A stretch of 64,000 bases of DNA from Rhodobacterales bacterium HKCCE3408 (GTDB lineage Bacteria; Pseudomonadota; Alphaproteobacteria; Rhodobacterales; Rhodobacteraceae), in contig WVSN01000002.1 of NCBI GenBank assembly GCA_015689705.1, forward strand, positions 290,036 through 354,035, read 5' to 3'. Of this stretch, positions 1-8,540 are shown in pieces (the stretch's first letter is position 1; every line of letters begins with the position of its first letter). The notes under the pieces were generated by a model. That model had not been told where the DNA came from, made no database searches, and was given only the letters and a program-made list of their open reading frames with translations. A program made the position numbers and the translations under genes.

Positions 1-237
1 GTGGTGGCGCATGAGGGCGACGGGACGACCACCCGCGTGGTCGCGCAGGATCCCGACCGGCCCGACATCGGCAGTATCACGCTGGTCTTCACCGACGATC
101 CGGTCGAGCTCCGGCAATGGGTCATCACCGACGAGGGTGGCCAAGAGACGACAGTCATCCTCGGCGGGATGGAGACCGGGGGCCGCCTGCCGGCCCGGCT
201 CTTCTCGATCCCGCAGGAGATCCAGTCGCGCGGCTAG
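1..237 (+). CDS. lolA: Outer-membrane lipoprotein carrier protein LolA, C-terminal part (5' end outside window)
   Basis: The last 78 residues of a protein whose start lies left of the window. The tail contains GSITLVFTDDPVELRQW followed by a beta-strand-rich end, which resembles the C-terminal half of alphaproteobacterial LolA. LolA is the periplasmic chaperone that carries lipoproteins from the LolCDE transporter to the outer membrane. The GTG at position 1 is only the first in-frame codon visible, not a supported start. The stop (TAG, 235-237) overlaps the stop of the convergent lytic transglycosylase gene. The assignment rests on the tail alone. Confidence 0.72.
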   Translation: MVAHEGDGTTTRVVAQDPDRPDIGSITLVFTDDPVELRQWVITDEGGQETTVILGGMETGGRLPARLFSIPQEIQSRG

Positions 238-818
238 CCGTTGTGCATGCAGCTCTGAAGCTGAATCTCGTACATGGCCGCCCGCGCCGCCACGTCGTCG
301 GCCACGCGCAACAGCCACGACTTGCCGTTGTGGCTGCCGCGGGCATAGCCGGTGTGGCCCTCGTGGTAGGCAAGGTACTGCTCGCGCGGGTTGTCCAGCG
401 GAACCCCGTTCCGGGTCACCGTGTTGGCCATGTACCAGCCCATGAAGTCGGTCGCGTCGTCGATGTCCGTCCGGCTGGCCCTGCGGTTGCCGGTCTCGGC
501 CCGGTAGTCGTCCCAGGTGCCGTCCAGCGCCTGGGAATATCCGTAGGCCGAGCTGACGCGGCCCATGGGGATCACGCCGAGCGCGAAGCGATAAGGAGTG
601 CGAGCATTCCCGACGAAACGGCTTTCCTGGTAGATCGTCGCCATCTGGACATGAACCGGAACACCCCAGTTCTGTTCGGCCCGGAGCATGGCACGCATGT
701 ATTGCGGCCTCTCGGCCGCCAGCGCACAGGCGTTGTCGAGATTGCGGGGCGCGGAGTACTGCTGGCCACAGCCGGCCAGAAGCATCAGCGCGAACGCGGT
801 GAGGACCTGTCTCATCAT
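234..818 (-). CDS. Lytic-transglycosylase-like lipoprotein (SLT fold)
   Basis: About 194 residues. The chosen start opens MMRQVLTAFALMLLAGC, a short signal peptide ending in the lipobox L-A-G-C, so the mature protein would be lipidated at Cys17 and tethered to the envelope. The second ATG at 815 is equally possible. An upstream extension exists in frame but would bury the signal peptide. Residues about 35-150 resemble a soluble-lytic-transglycosylase domain, with ATIYQESRF giving the catalytic Glu65 and AYGYSQALDGTW matching the family's glycine/tyrosine motif. The predicted role is cleavage of peptidoglycan between MurNAc and GlcNAc. It converges on lolA with overlapping stops. Confidence 0.75.
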   Translation of the reverse strand: MMRQVLTAFALMLLAGCGQQYSAPRNLDNACALAAERPQYMRAMLRAEQNWGVPVHVQMATIYQESRFVGNARTPYRFALGVIPMGRVSSAYGYSQALDGTWDDYRAETGNRRASRTDIDDATDFMGWYMANTVTRNGVPLDNPREQYLAYHEGHTGYARGSHNGKSWLLRVADDVAARAAMYEIQLQSCMHNG

Positions 819-996
819 TTTGCTGCTCGAAGTCTGCGCTTCTTGGTTTTGCAGCACTCTAAAGCAAATCGCCCGGCTTTCAAAGGGCGGGCTCACTGTC
901 GGGCCCGACTTCACAATCTGTTTCTCATGTTACCCCGCGCAGGCAGTGGACAAGTCCGAGGGTGCAGAGTTAGACGATTGGAGGGGGCACGTTGCT

Positions 997-1323
997 ATGC
1001 TTAAAAGCGAAGCCAAATACAGTCTTGGCCAGGTGGTCCGCCACCGGAAACATCCGTTCCGGGGGGTCGTCTTCGACGTCGACCCGGAATTCGGGAACAC
1101 GGAAGCCTGGTATCAGGCCATTCCGGAACACAGCCGTCCGCGCAAGGAACAGCCGTTCTACCACCTGCTGGCCGAGAACGACGACAGCTACTACGTCGCC
1201 TATGTCTCGGAACAGAACCTGGTGCCGGATGAGACCGGAGAGCCCGTCGACCATCCCGATCTGCCCGACCTGTTCGGCGATTTCAGGGATGGCCGCTACC
1301 CGCTCGAATTCAACCTGAACTGA
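997..1323 (+). CDS. hspQ: Heat shock protein HspQ (YccV family)
   Basis: A 108-residue protein starting MLKSEAKYSLGQVVRHRKHP, with the HspQ core (FRGVVFDVDPEF, PFYHLLAENDD, YVSEQNL). The ATG at 997 is preceded by a strong GGAGGGGG at 980-987. In enterobacteria HspQ is a small heat-shock protein that binds hemimethylated DNA and acts as a specificity factor for the Lon protease. Here the role is inferred by family only. It diverges from the lytic transglycosylase gene across a 178-bp region (819-996) that should hold both promoters. No clear heat-shock promoter was identified by eye. Confidence 0.85.
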   Translation: MLKSEAKYSLGQVVRHRKHPFRGVVFDVDPEFGNTEAWYQAIPEHSRPRKEQPFYHLLAENDDSYYVAYVSEQNLVPDETGEPVDHPDLPDLFGDFRDGRYPLEFNLN

Positions 1324-1336
1324 CTGCGCCGCCGGG

Positions 1337-2914
1337 TCAGTAACCCAGGGCGCAGCCGTCCTTGCGGGGATCGGACGCGCCCTGAAGCACGTCGGTCGAT
1401 GCGTCGATGCGGACCGCCTGCGCGCCGCCGATGGGCGTTTCGGGCGTCACCACGCGATGGCCGAGATCGGCCAGTTCGGCGCGAACGTCCGGGCCGTATC
1501 CCCGCTCAAGCTGAAGGTCGCCGGTGATCGCGAAGGATCGCGGCGCGTCGATCGCCATCTGCGGCGCCATGCCGAAATCCGCGACGTTGCTGAGGAATCG
1601 CGCATGGCCTGCGGCCTGGTACTGGCCGCCCATCACGCCGAACGGCATGAACGAGCCGTCGGGCTCTTCCAGCATGGCCGGGATGATGGTGTGCATCGGG
1701 CGCTTGCCGGGCCCGGCTTCGTTCGGATGACCCTCGGTCAGGGTGAAGCCGCCGCCGCGGTTGTGGAACAGGATGCCGAACCGGTCGGACGCGTGGCCCG
1801 ATCCGAAGCTCGCGAAGATCGAGTAGATCATCGACACCGCCATCCGGTCGCTGTCGACGACCGTGAGGATGACCGTATCGCGATGCACGGCTTCGGTGAT
1901 CGCGGCGGCGTCGGGCAGCACCCGGTCGTCGGCGATGAGCCCGGCCAGCGCCTCGGCCGTTTCCGGCGCCAGCATGTGATCGAGCCGCGTCATGTAATCC
2001 GCATCGGACACGAAGCGATTGCGCGCGTCATAGGCCAGCTTCGTCGCCTCAGCCTCCAGGTGTGCCCGGGTCGCGCCGAACGGGTCGAGCGAGGCGAGGT
2101 CGAAATGGCTGAGGATATTGGCCAGCAGGATCGCCGTCGCGCCCTGTCCGTTCGGCGGCAGCTCGGTCAGGCGATAGCCGCGATACGTGCCGCTGACCGG
2201 TGTGACGTAGTCGCAGGCGACGGAGGCGAAATCCTTGGCGGTGTGGGTCCCGCCGATGGCCTTCAGCGCGGCCAGCATGTCGGCCGCGACTTCGCCTTCA
2301 TAGAAGCCGGCGCGGCCCTCGGCGGCGATGCGGCGCAGCACTTCGGCCTGGGCGGGCGCGCGGAACGTGGCGCCGACCGACGGCGCAGCGCCGCCTGAAA
2401 GGTAGTGCTTTGCGCCCGACGCCTGGAGGTTCCCGGCCGATTCAGACCAGTCGAATCCGACGCGCGGGGCGACCGGGATGCCGTCCTCGGCATAACGGAT
2501 GGCCGGGGCCAGAATGTCGGCCAGCGGGAGGCGGCCGTGATCGGCGTGCAGACGGCAGAAGCCATCGACGGCGCCGGGCAGCGTGATCGCAGCGGGATGG
2601 CTTGGCGGGATCGTCTTCAGCCCCTCGTCCCGCAGCGCTTTCGCCGACAGCGCGGCAGGCGCGCGGCCCGAAGCGTTGAGGCCGATGATATCCTGCCCGG
2701 GCTTGCGGATCAGGGCGAACATGTCGCCGCCGAGTCCGGTCATCTGCGGCTCGCACTGGCCGAGAAGGATGGCGGTCGCGATAGCGGCGTCGACGGCATT
2801 GCCGCCAGCCTCCAGCACCGCAACGCCGGTCTTCACCGCAAGCGGATGCGAGGTCGCGACCATGCCGTTCCGGGCGAACACCGCGGACCGGCCGGGCAGG
2901 TGGAAATCACGCAT
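1337..2914 (-). CDS. Gamma-glutamyltransferase family protein
   Basis: A 525-residue Ntn-hydrolase of the gamma-glutamyltransferase family, which cleaves or transfers gamma-glutamyl groups and matures by self-cleavage. The start (MRDFHLPGRSAVFARNGMVA) follows a GGGGAG box. N-terminal family features are VLEAGGNAVDAAIA and GLGGDMFALI. The self-cleavage nucleophile is probably Thr347 in RDTVILTVVD, aligned with TTHxSVVD in classical enzymes. The oxyanion and glycine-rich region follows as FASFGSG. There is no evident signal peptide, unlike periplasmic GGT, so a cytoplasmic YwrD-like member is likely. The substrate is unknown. Confidence 0.85.
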   Translation of the reverse strand: MRDFHLPGRSAVFARNGMVATSHPLAVKTGVAVLEAGGNAVDAAIATAILLGQCEPQMTGLGGDMFALIRKPGQDIIGLNASGRAPAALSAKALRDEGLKTIPPSHPAAITLPGAVDGFCRLHADHGRLPLADILAPAIRYAEDGIPVAPRVGFDWSESAGNLQASGAKHYLSGGAAPSVGATFRAPAQAEVLRRIAAEGRAGFYEGEVAADMLAALKAIGGTHTAKDFASVACDYVTPVSGTYRGYRLTELPPNGQGATAILLANILSHFDLASLDPFGATRAHLEAEATKLAYDARNRFVSDADYMTRLDHMLAPETAEALAGLIADDRVLPDAAAITEAVHRDTVILTVVDSDRMAVSMIYSIFASFGSGHASDRFGILFHNRGGGFTLTEGHPNEAGPGKRPMHTIIPAMLEEPDGSFMPFGVMGGQYQAAGHARFLSNVADFGMAPQMAIDAPRSFAITGDLQLERGYGPDVRAELADLGHRVVTPETPIGGAQAVRIDASTDVLQGASDPRKDGCALGY

Positions 2915-2999
2915 GAAACACTCCCCTCGTCGTTTGCGCGCGGAAGGTAACGATGGCCCCGGCGGGGACAAGCGCAATCGGTTCATTTGGGGGGATAAA

Positions 3000-3047
3000 C
3001 CTCGGCGCCGCGCCAATGGGTGGGGGCTTGACGACACGGCGCCGAGG
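3000..3047. repeat. Inverted repeat in the 262-bp gap between the GGT and anti-sigma genes
   Basis: CCTCGGCGCCG at 3000-3010 and CGGCGCCGAGG at 3037-3047 form a perfect 11-bp inverted repeat with a 26-nt spacer. The gap (2915-3176) separates two leftward genes, so the hairpin could end the anti-sigma transcript or be an operator for the GGT gene. There is no U-run next to it. Nothing else was recognised in the gap. Short open frames there lack family features. Confidence 0.5.
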
Positions 3048-3176
3048 GAAGCCTATGCAGCTACAGTTCCGTGTATTACCGGTCTTAGCGACCAAGTTAC
3101 GGAGCGATTTAGGCCATACGGTGGCAATGCGCCCGGCGGCGAAACAATGGCTGGAAATGGGCATCATTGACGCTTG

Positions 3177-3638
3177 TCAGGCAGAAATCCGGAAGGTCAC
3201 ATGGTTGCGTCCGCCGCGGCGTTCATAGGCCAGACCTGTGCTGAGCCTCCGGATCAGATGCCAGCCGAATCCCCCTTCGGGCAGCTGATCGACCGGAACC
3301 CCATCAACCTGCGGGAGATGGCCCGGCGGGGGCGATCCGCCGGGCATTTCGCGGCCGTCATCAACGATCTCGAAATCGAGGCTGCGGGACGACCCGTGAA
3401 GCGCGATGGCAATCTCGCCCGCGACGCGGTCACGCCCGCAATAGGCGTGTTCGGCGATGTTGTTCAACGTCTCGGCCAGCGCGATCTCCACCCGGGCAAG
3501 AAGATCGGGATCGGTCCGAGCCGCCAGGTGATCGTGGATGTCGGCCAGTGCCCCGCGTACGGCACCATCCAGCGGCGCGAAGGAGAGGCACAGGCGCGGG
3601 ACGGCCCCGTCCTCGCGTTTCGTGGCGGGGCCATCCAT
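3177..3638 (-). CDS. RsbW-like anti-sigma factor / serine kinase (HATPase_c_2)
   Basis: A 153-residue GHKL ATP-binding protein of the RsbW/SpoIIAB type. Visible boxes are the N-box EIALAETLNNIAEHAY (residues 51-66), the G1 box EIVDDGREMPGG, and the G2-like EGGFGWHLIRRL near residue 125. Such proteins bind a sigma factor or other partner and phosphorylate a STAS-domain antagonist on serine. The gene begins 11 bp after the STAS gene stops, so the two are almost certainly one transcript and a kinase-antagonist pair. No PP2C phosphatase or sigma gene lies next to them. Confidence 0.82.
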   Translation of the reverse strand: MDGPATKREDGAVPRLCLSFAPLDGAVRGALADIHDHLAARTDPDLLARVEIALAETLNNIAEHAYCGRDRVAGEIAIALHGSSRSLDFEIVDDGREMPGGSPPPGHLPQVDGVPVDQLPEGGFGWHLIRRLSTGLAYERRGGRNHVTFRISA

Positions 3639-3649
3639 AGACCGAACGC

Positions 3650-4000
3650 TCAGGCGGCCGGAGGCCGGTGGGCCGACTGCGCATCGGCCAGGCTGTCGTG
3701 GATGCGAAAGACGCGGTCCATCCGCGTCAGCTGCATGACCTTGGCGACCGCGACGCTGAGGCCGGCCAGTTCCAGTGGCCGGCCTTCGCCCAGAAGCTTT
3801 CGCGCGGCGACCACGGCGCCGAGCCCGCTGGAGTCGAGGAAATCCACCGCCGAGAGGTCCAAGACCACCGGACCCTCACCGCTGCCGTCGAGGGCATCGC
3901 GGAACGCCTCCTTGAAATCGACCGCTACCGCGGCGTCGATGCGGCTGTCGGTGACCGTGACCACGGTGACCGGGCCGTCGCTGTTCGTCGTCAGGTTCAT
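3650..4000 (-). CDS. STAS-domain anti-sigma factor antagonist
   Basis: A 116-residue SpoIIAA/RsbV-like protein. The STAS core includes VTVVTVTDSRIDAAVAVDFK, GPVVLDLSAVDFLDSSGLGA with the expected phospho-acceptor at Ser57 or Ser58, and a C-terminal helix. It should bind and be phosphorylated by the RsbW-like protein encoded 11 bp downstream. The ATG at 4000 gives the usual STAS length. An in-frame GTG at 4075 overlaps the rmuC stop (GTGA) and would add 25 residues. The ATG start sits at the edge of a hairpin (3998-4032) described separately. Confidence 0.82.
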   Translation of the reverse strand: MNLTTNSDGPVTVVTVTDSRIDAAVAVDFKEAFRDALDGSGEGPVVLDLSAVDFLDSSGLGAVVAARKLLGEGRPLELAGLSVAVAKVMQLTRMDRVFRIHDSLADAQSAHRPPAA

Positions 4001-4032
4001 CTGCGCTCGTCCGATTTGGGATCGGGCGCAGA
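3998..4032 (-). promoter_or_regulatory. Hairpin covering the start codon and Shine-Dalgarno region of the STAS gene
   Basis: Read on the minus strand, TCTGCGC (4032-4026) pairs with GCGCAGA (4006-4000), and inside it CCGAT (4025-4021) pairs with ATCGG (4015-4011) around a CCCAA loop. The A of the ATG is the last paired base of the outer stem, and the only Shine-Dalgarno-like bases (GGACGAG) lie inside the hairpin. If it forms in RNA, initiation at this ATG would be hindered unless translation arriving from rmuC opens it. Confidence 0.5.
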
Positions 4033-4071
4033 TTAGCGGCCAATGGTTATCAACCCGTTTCGCGGCAGAGA

Positions 4072-5370
4072 TCACTCCCCGGCGAGCCGCGCCACGTCGG
4101 CCTCGCCCGGGGCCAGTTCCTCGAAATCGAAGTTGTCGAGCCGCTCGGCCCGCTTCCCGGCGCGGTCCGAGGCGGTCAGGATGCCCGAAACATCCTCGCC
4201 CGCCTGCCGCAGATGGGTCTCGAGCTTTCCGGCGCGCTCGCCGATGATCTCCACGTCGCGGTGCAGCTGTTTCAGCGCCTTGCGGATCTCGCCCGCCTGT
4301 TCGCGCATCCGCGCATCCTTCATCACCGCGCGCATCGTGTTGAGAGTCGCCATGCAGGTCGTTGGCGAGACGATCCAGACCCGGTGGTGGAAACCGTCGC
4401 GGATGACCTCAGGCAGGCGCGCGTGCAGTTCGGCGTAGATCGCCTCGGACGGCAGGAACATCAGCGCGCCGTCCGCCGTCTCGCCCTCGATGATGTAGCG
4501 CTCAGCGATGTCCTTCACATGCTTCAGGACGGCGGTCTTCAGGTCGCGCAGCGCGCGCGCCATCGCCTCCTGGTCCTGCGCGCGGGACAGCGCCTCGTAG
4601 GCTTCGAGCGGGAATTTCGCGTCGATCACGATCGGCCCCGGCGGGTTCGGCAGGCGGATCAGGCAGTCGGCGCGGCGGCCGTTCGACAGCGTCGTCTGAA
4701 GCGAATAGGCATCCGCCGGCAGCGCGTTCGAAACGATGTCGTTGAGCTGGATTTCCCCGAACATCCCCCGCCGCTGCTTGTTCGACAGGATGTCCTGGAG
4801 GCCGAGCACGTCGGAACTCAGTTTCTCGATATTCGTCTGCGCCCGGTCGATGGTCGCCAGCCGCTCCTGCAGCTGAGTCAGCGACTCCGTCGTCTTCTCG
4901 GAATTCCCGGCCAGCGTCTTGTCGATCCGCTCGTTCAGGGCGGCGAGCGCCTGCGACTGCTTGAGCGCCGCCTCGGCCATCCGCTCGTTCATCCGGGCCT
5001 GCAATTCGCCAAGCGCGTTGCCCTGCTTGAGCGCGGTGATGTGCATCTGTTCGTTCAGCTTCTCCTGCAGCGTCGCGAGGTTCTGCGCCTGGCGCGAGGC
5101 GGTCTCGTGCAGCCGGTCGCCCATCGCCGTCTGCACGTCGGACAACCGCTGCTCCATCGCCTGCATGATCTGCATGTTCGCCTGCGATTGGCCCTCGGCG
5201 CTGGCCTGCATCCGCTCGGCCAGACGCTCCTGCCCGCGCAGCAGCGCCTCGGACCGCCGAGCGCCGCGGATCATGGCGATGAACAGGATCACAAGCACGA
5301 CGACGCCAACGGCGATCATCTGCGTGACGGGATCCTGCGGATCGAGGGAAAGGGGGCCGAGCTCGATCAT
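4072..5370 (-). CDS. rmuC: DNA recombination protein RmuC homologue
   Basis: A 432-residue protein. The chosen start ([14 protein letters not shown]) precedes one membrane segment (about residues 17-35, [17 protein letters not shown]), then a long coiled coil with repeated Gln/Glu/Leu-rich heptads (about 40-190), then the RmuC nuclease-like domain (about 200-400) with [23 protein letters not shown] and [14 protein letters not shown]. RmuC proteins limit inversion between short inverted repeats and have recently been tied to DNA-protein crosslink repair. Its ATG overlaps the mutL stop by 4 bp, so the pair is translationally coupled. Confidence 0.9.
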   Translation of the reverse strand: MIELGPLSLDPQDPVTQMIAVGVVVLVILFIAMIRGARRSEALLRGQERLAERMQASAEGQSQANMQIMQAMEQRLSDVQTAMGDRLHETASRQAQNLATLQEKLNEQMHITALKQGNALGELQARMNERMAEAALKQSQALAALNERIDKTLAGNSEKTTESLTQLQERLATIDRAQTNIEKLSSDVLGLQDILSNKQRRGMFGEIQLNDIVSNALPADAYSLQTTLSNGRRADCLIRLPNPPGPIVIDAKFPLEAYEALSRAQDQEAMARALRDLKTAVLKHVKDIAERYIIEGETADGALMFLPSEAIYAELHARLPEVIRDGFHHRVWIVSPTTCMATLNTMRAVMKDARMREQAGEIRKALKQLHRDVEIIGERAGKLETHLRQAGEDVSGILTASDRAGKRAERLDNFDFEELAPGEADVARLAGE

Positions 5371-7208
5371 GTGCGCCCGAAGAGCCGTTCGATGTCGGAC
5401 AGTTTCAGCTCGACGTAGGTCGGGCGGCCGTGGTTGCACTGGCCGGAATGCGGCGTTGCCTCCATCTCGCGCAGGAGCGCATTCATCTCGGCCGCGCCCA
5501 TCCGCCGTCCCGACCGGACTGAGCCGTGGCAGGCCATGCGGCTCAGGATCGCCTCAATCCGGGCAAGCAGCGTGGCGCTCTCGCCCATGTCGTCGAGTTC
5601 GTCGAGGATATCGCGCAGGAGCGCTTCGGCGTTGATCTCGCCAAGGACGGCCGGCGTCTCGCGCACGGCGAGCGTGCCGGGTCCGAACGGCTCGATCGTC
5701 AGGCCGAAGCGCGACAGCTCGGCGGCGTAGTCCATAAGGCGCTCGGCGTCCTGCGTCCCGAGCGACACGATCTCGGGGATCAGCAGGGCCTGCGCCGCGA
5801 CACCCCGTTCGGCCATCTGGCGCTTCAGTTTCTCGTAGACGAGCCGTTCATGCGCGGCGTGCTGGTCGACGATCACGAGACCGTCGGCGGTCTGGGCAAG
5901 GATGTAGTTCTCGTGCACCTGCGCCCGCGCGGCACCGAGCGGCGCGTCCTCCGGGACATGGCCAGCCTCCGCCTCGACGCGGGCGGCTGGCGCGAAGTGG
6001 GGATCGTATCCCGTCGCAGGCTCGGCAAGGCCCGGCGCCTGCCAGTCGCGCGACCCGTGCAGCGCAGCCTGGCCGGGGCGGTCCATCTGGTAGATCCGCG
6101 GTGGCGCACCTTCCGGCCGCATCGCGCCCAGGGTCGCGCCCGCGACGGTCGAGCTCGAGCGATGACCGGCACCGGCCAGCGCGTGCTTCAGCGCGGTCAC
6201 GATCAGCCCCCGGACCAGCCCCGGTTCCCGGAACCGGACTTCGGCCTTGGCCGGATGGACGTTCACGTCCACGCGCTCGGGCGGGCAGTCGACGAACAAC
6301 GCCAGCGCGGGATGCCGGTCGCGGCTGAGGAAATCGGCATAGGCCCCGCGGACCGCCCCGATCAGAAGCTTGTCGCGCACCGGGCGGCCATTGACGAAGA
6401 GATGCTGCGCCACCGCCGATCCGCGCGAATAGGTCGGCAGCGCGGCGAGGCCGGTCAGCCGCAGCCCCTCGCGCTCGGCATCGAGCGTCATCGCGTTCTC
6501 GACGAAGTCGCGGCCGAGCACCGCGGACAACCGCCCGGCCAGCGCGTCGAACAGGTCGCCCGTTTCCGGATCGGTGCGGAATACCTCGCGATCGCCGTCG
6601 CGCAGGGTGAAACCGATGGCAGGCTCGGCCATGGCGAGGCGCTTCACGATCTCGGTCACCGCCTGCATCTCGGCCCGGTCGGAGCGGAGGAATTTCAGCC
6701 GCGCGGGTGTCGCGTGGAACAGGTCGCGCAGCTCGACCACCGTGCCGCGATTGAGCGCGGCAGGCTCGACCTTGCCGACCCGCCCGCCATCGACCGCAAT
6801 CCGGTGCGCACCGCCGCCGGCCCGCGAGGTGACCGTCAGACGGCCGACCGCGCCGAGCGAGGGCAGCGCCTCACCGCGGAAGCCGAAGCTGCGGATGTTC
6901 AGAAGGTCCGTTCCGTCGATTTTCGAGGTCGCGTGGCGGCTGAGCGCGAGCGGTAGATCCTCGGCCTCCATCCCGCAGCCATCGTCGGTCACGCGGATCA
7001 GCGTCTTGCCGCCATCCGCGACCTCGACCGTGATGCGCCGCGCGCCGGCGTCGATCGCGTTCTCGACCAGTTCCTTCACCGCGGAGGCCGGCCGTTCGAC
7101 GACTTCGCCCGCCGCGATACGGTTGATCGCCGCCTCGTCGAGCTGGCGGATCACCTGACGCGCCACATCCTGTGGGCGCTCGCCTATCTTGGGGTTCGCG
7201 GGGGCCAT
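5367..7208 (-). CDS. mutL: DNA mismatch repair protein MutL
   Basis: A 613-residue MutL. The N-terminal GHKL ATPase shows [11 protein letters not shown] (Glu47, Asn50), VTDDGCGM (Asp76) and [11 protein letters not shown] variable linker runs from about residue 340 to 430. The C-terminal dimerisation domain carries the endonuclease signature DQHA-x2-E-x4-E (Asp448 to Glu459), plus ACHGSVRSG and CNHGRPTY. This MutL therefore probably nicks DNA itself, as expected in bacteria without MutH. The canonical CPHGRP motif reads CNHGRP here. The downstream rmuC start overlaps the stop by 4 bp. Confidence 0.96.
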   Translation of the reverse strand: MAPANPKIGERPQDVARQVIRQLDEAAINRIAAGEVVERPASAVKELVENAIDAGARRITVEVADGGKTLIRVTDDGCGMEAEDLPLALSRHATSKIDGTDLLNIRSFGFRGEALPSLGAVGRLTVTSRAGGGAHRIAVDGGRVGKVEPAALNRGTVVELRDLFHATPARLKFLRSDRAEMQAVTEIVKRLAMAEPAIGFTLRDGDREVFRTDPETGDLFDALAGRLSAVLGRDFVENAMTLDAEREGLRLTGLAALPTYSRGSAVAQHLFVNGRPVRDKLLIGAVRGAYADFLSRDRHPALALFVDCPPERVDVNVHPAKAEVRFREPGLVRGLIVTALKHALAGAGHRSSSTVAGATLGAMRPEGAPPRIYQMDRPGQAALHGSRDWQAPGLAEPATGYDPHFAPAARVEAEAGHVPEDAPLGAARAQVHENYILAQTADGLVIVDQHAAHERLVYEKLKRQMAERGVAAQALLIPEIVSLGTQDAERLMDYAAELSRFGLTIEPFGPGTLAVRETPAVLGEINAEALLRDILDELDDMGESATLLARIEAILSRMACHGSVRSGRRMGAAEMNALLREMEATPHSGQCNHGRPTYVELKLSDIERLFGRT

Positions 7209-7241
7209 GCCACTACAGGTAGCATGGCCCGACCCGATTCT

Positions 7242-8540
7242 CTAGAGCCCTTCCGGCTGGCCCACGACCACGAAATGCAGCTGATCGGGCTTGAGCAGTC
7301 GGGCGGCGACGCGGCGCACATCCTCGAGCGTGACGGCGTTTACGTAGTCGTTCCGGTCGATGATGTAGTCCATCGGCATCCCGTCCTGCTGCATGCCCGC
7401 CAGGATCCCGGCGATCGCCTCGTTGCCGTCAAAGCGCAGCGGATACGCGCCGGTCAGGTAGAGCTTGGCGGCTTCCAGCTCCTCCTCGGTCACGCCGTTC
7501 TCGGCGATGTCGGCCCATTCGGCGCGGACGACATCGATTGCCTCGGCCACCAGGTTGTTCGAGGATGAGAACTGGCCGAGCAGCATCGGCGCGTGGTCGG
7601 CCAGCGACAGGAACGTGCCGATCCCGTAGGTCAGACCGCGCTGGACCCGAACTTCCTCCTGCAGGCGCGAGCCGAAATTGCCGCCGCCGAGGATCTGGTT
7701 CAGTACGAAGGCGGGGAAGAAATCCGGATCGTCGCGCTCGATCCCCGGCTGGCCGAAGAAGGCGACCGATTGCGGCGTGGGGAAGTCGACGACCGTTATC
7801 CCGCCATCGAGGTTCCAGGGCGCGGGCCCGATCTCGTCGACGCCGCTCTCCGGCAGGTCACCGAGCAGACGGTCGAGCAGCGCACCCAGTTCTTCCGGGG
7901 TGATGTCGCCGGCCGCACCGACATAGACCCGGTCGCGGGTGAACAGCGAGTCATGCGCGGCGATCAGGTCGTCGCGGGTCAGCGCCGCGACGCTTTCGGC
8001 CGTGCCTTCCTGCGCGGTTCCGTAGGGATGGTCGCCATAGGCCAGGGCGTTGAACCGGTCCGGTGCGATGTCCTCAGGGCTCTGGGCGTTCGCGGCGATG
8101 ATCGACAGAATCTGCCCGCGCACCCGCTCGACCGCGTCGTCATCGAAGCGCGGCTCGACCAGCGCCGAACGCAGAAGCTCGGCCGAGGCGTCGCGCGTCT
8201 CGGTCAGCATCTCCGCGTTGATGACGACGCTGTCGCGGTAGGCGTCCCAACTGAAGCGGGCGGCCAGTCGTTCCTCGGCGGCGGCGAAGGCCTGCGCATC
8301 CATGTCGCCCGCGCCTTCCTCCAGAAGTCCAGTCATCATGTAGATCGCGCCGCGCTGGCCCTCGGGATCGAGAGAGGTTCCACCGGCAAAGCGGATGTCC
8401 AGCGCCACGATCGGGATCGAGTGATCCTCCACCAGCCAGGCGTCGATGCCGCCGGGCGAGGTCACGTCCTGGATCTGCACCTGGGCCGCGGCCGGCGCGG
8501 CGACGAGGGCGCAGAGGGCGAAAAGCGTTGCGCGGATCAT
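7242..8540 (-). CDS. M16 family peptidase-like protein, non-catalytic subunit
   Basis: A 432-residue exported M16-fold protein with an N-terminal signal peptide ending in APAAAQ. It lacks the zinc motif: the HxxEH position reads MTGLLEEGA. It keeps the C-terminal Arg/Tyr segment (VQRGLTYGIGTF) that in heterodimeric M16B enzymes helps position the substrate. It is coupled by a 4-bp overlap to the upstream gene, which has an intact zinc site, so the two should form a catalytic/non-catalytic heterodimer in the periplasm. The physiological substrate is not evident. Confidence 0.88.
   Translation of the reverse strand: MIRATLFALCALVAAPAAAQVQIQDVTSPGGIDAWLVEDHSIPIVALDIRFAGGTSLDPEGQRGAIYMMTGLLEEGAGDMDAQAFAAAEERLAARFSWDAYRDSVVINAEMLTETRDASAELLRSALVEPRFDDDAVERVRGQILSIIAANAQSPEDIAPDRFNALAYGDHPYGTAQEGTAESVAALTRDDLIAAHDSLFTRDRVYVGAAGDITPEELGALLDRLLGDLPESGVDEIGPAPWNLDGGITVVDFPTPQSVAFFGQPGIERDDPDFFPAFVLNQILGGGNFGSRLQEEVRVQRGLTYGIGTFLSLADHAPMLLGQFSSSNNLVAEAIDVVRAEWADIAENGVTEEELEAAKLYLTGAYPLRFDGNEAIAGILAGMQQDGMPMDYIIDRNDYVNAVTLEDVRRVAARLLKPDQLHFVVVGQPEGL

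Noticed and set aside
2907..3167. Leftward 86-codon frame in the same gap
   Set aside because: No conserved pattern; overlaps the GGT start and its ribosome-binding site.
2953..3228. Rightward 91-codon frame in the gap before the anti-sigma gene, with a fair GGAAGG upstream
   Set aside because: It runs into the anti-sigma gene on the other strand and shows no family feature. Chance is the simpler reading.
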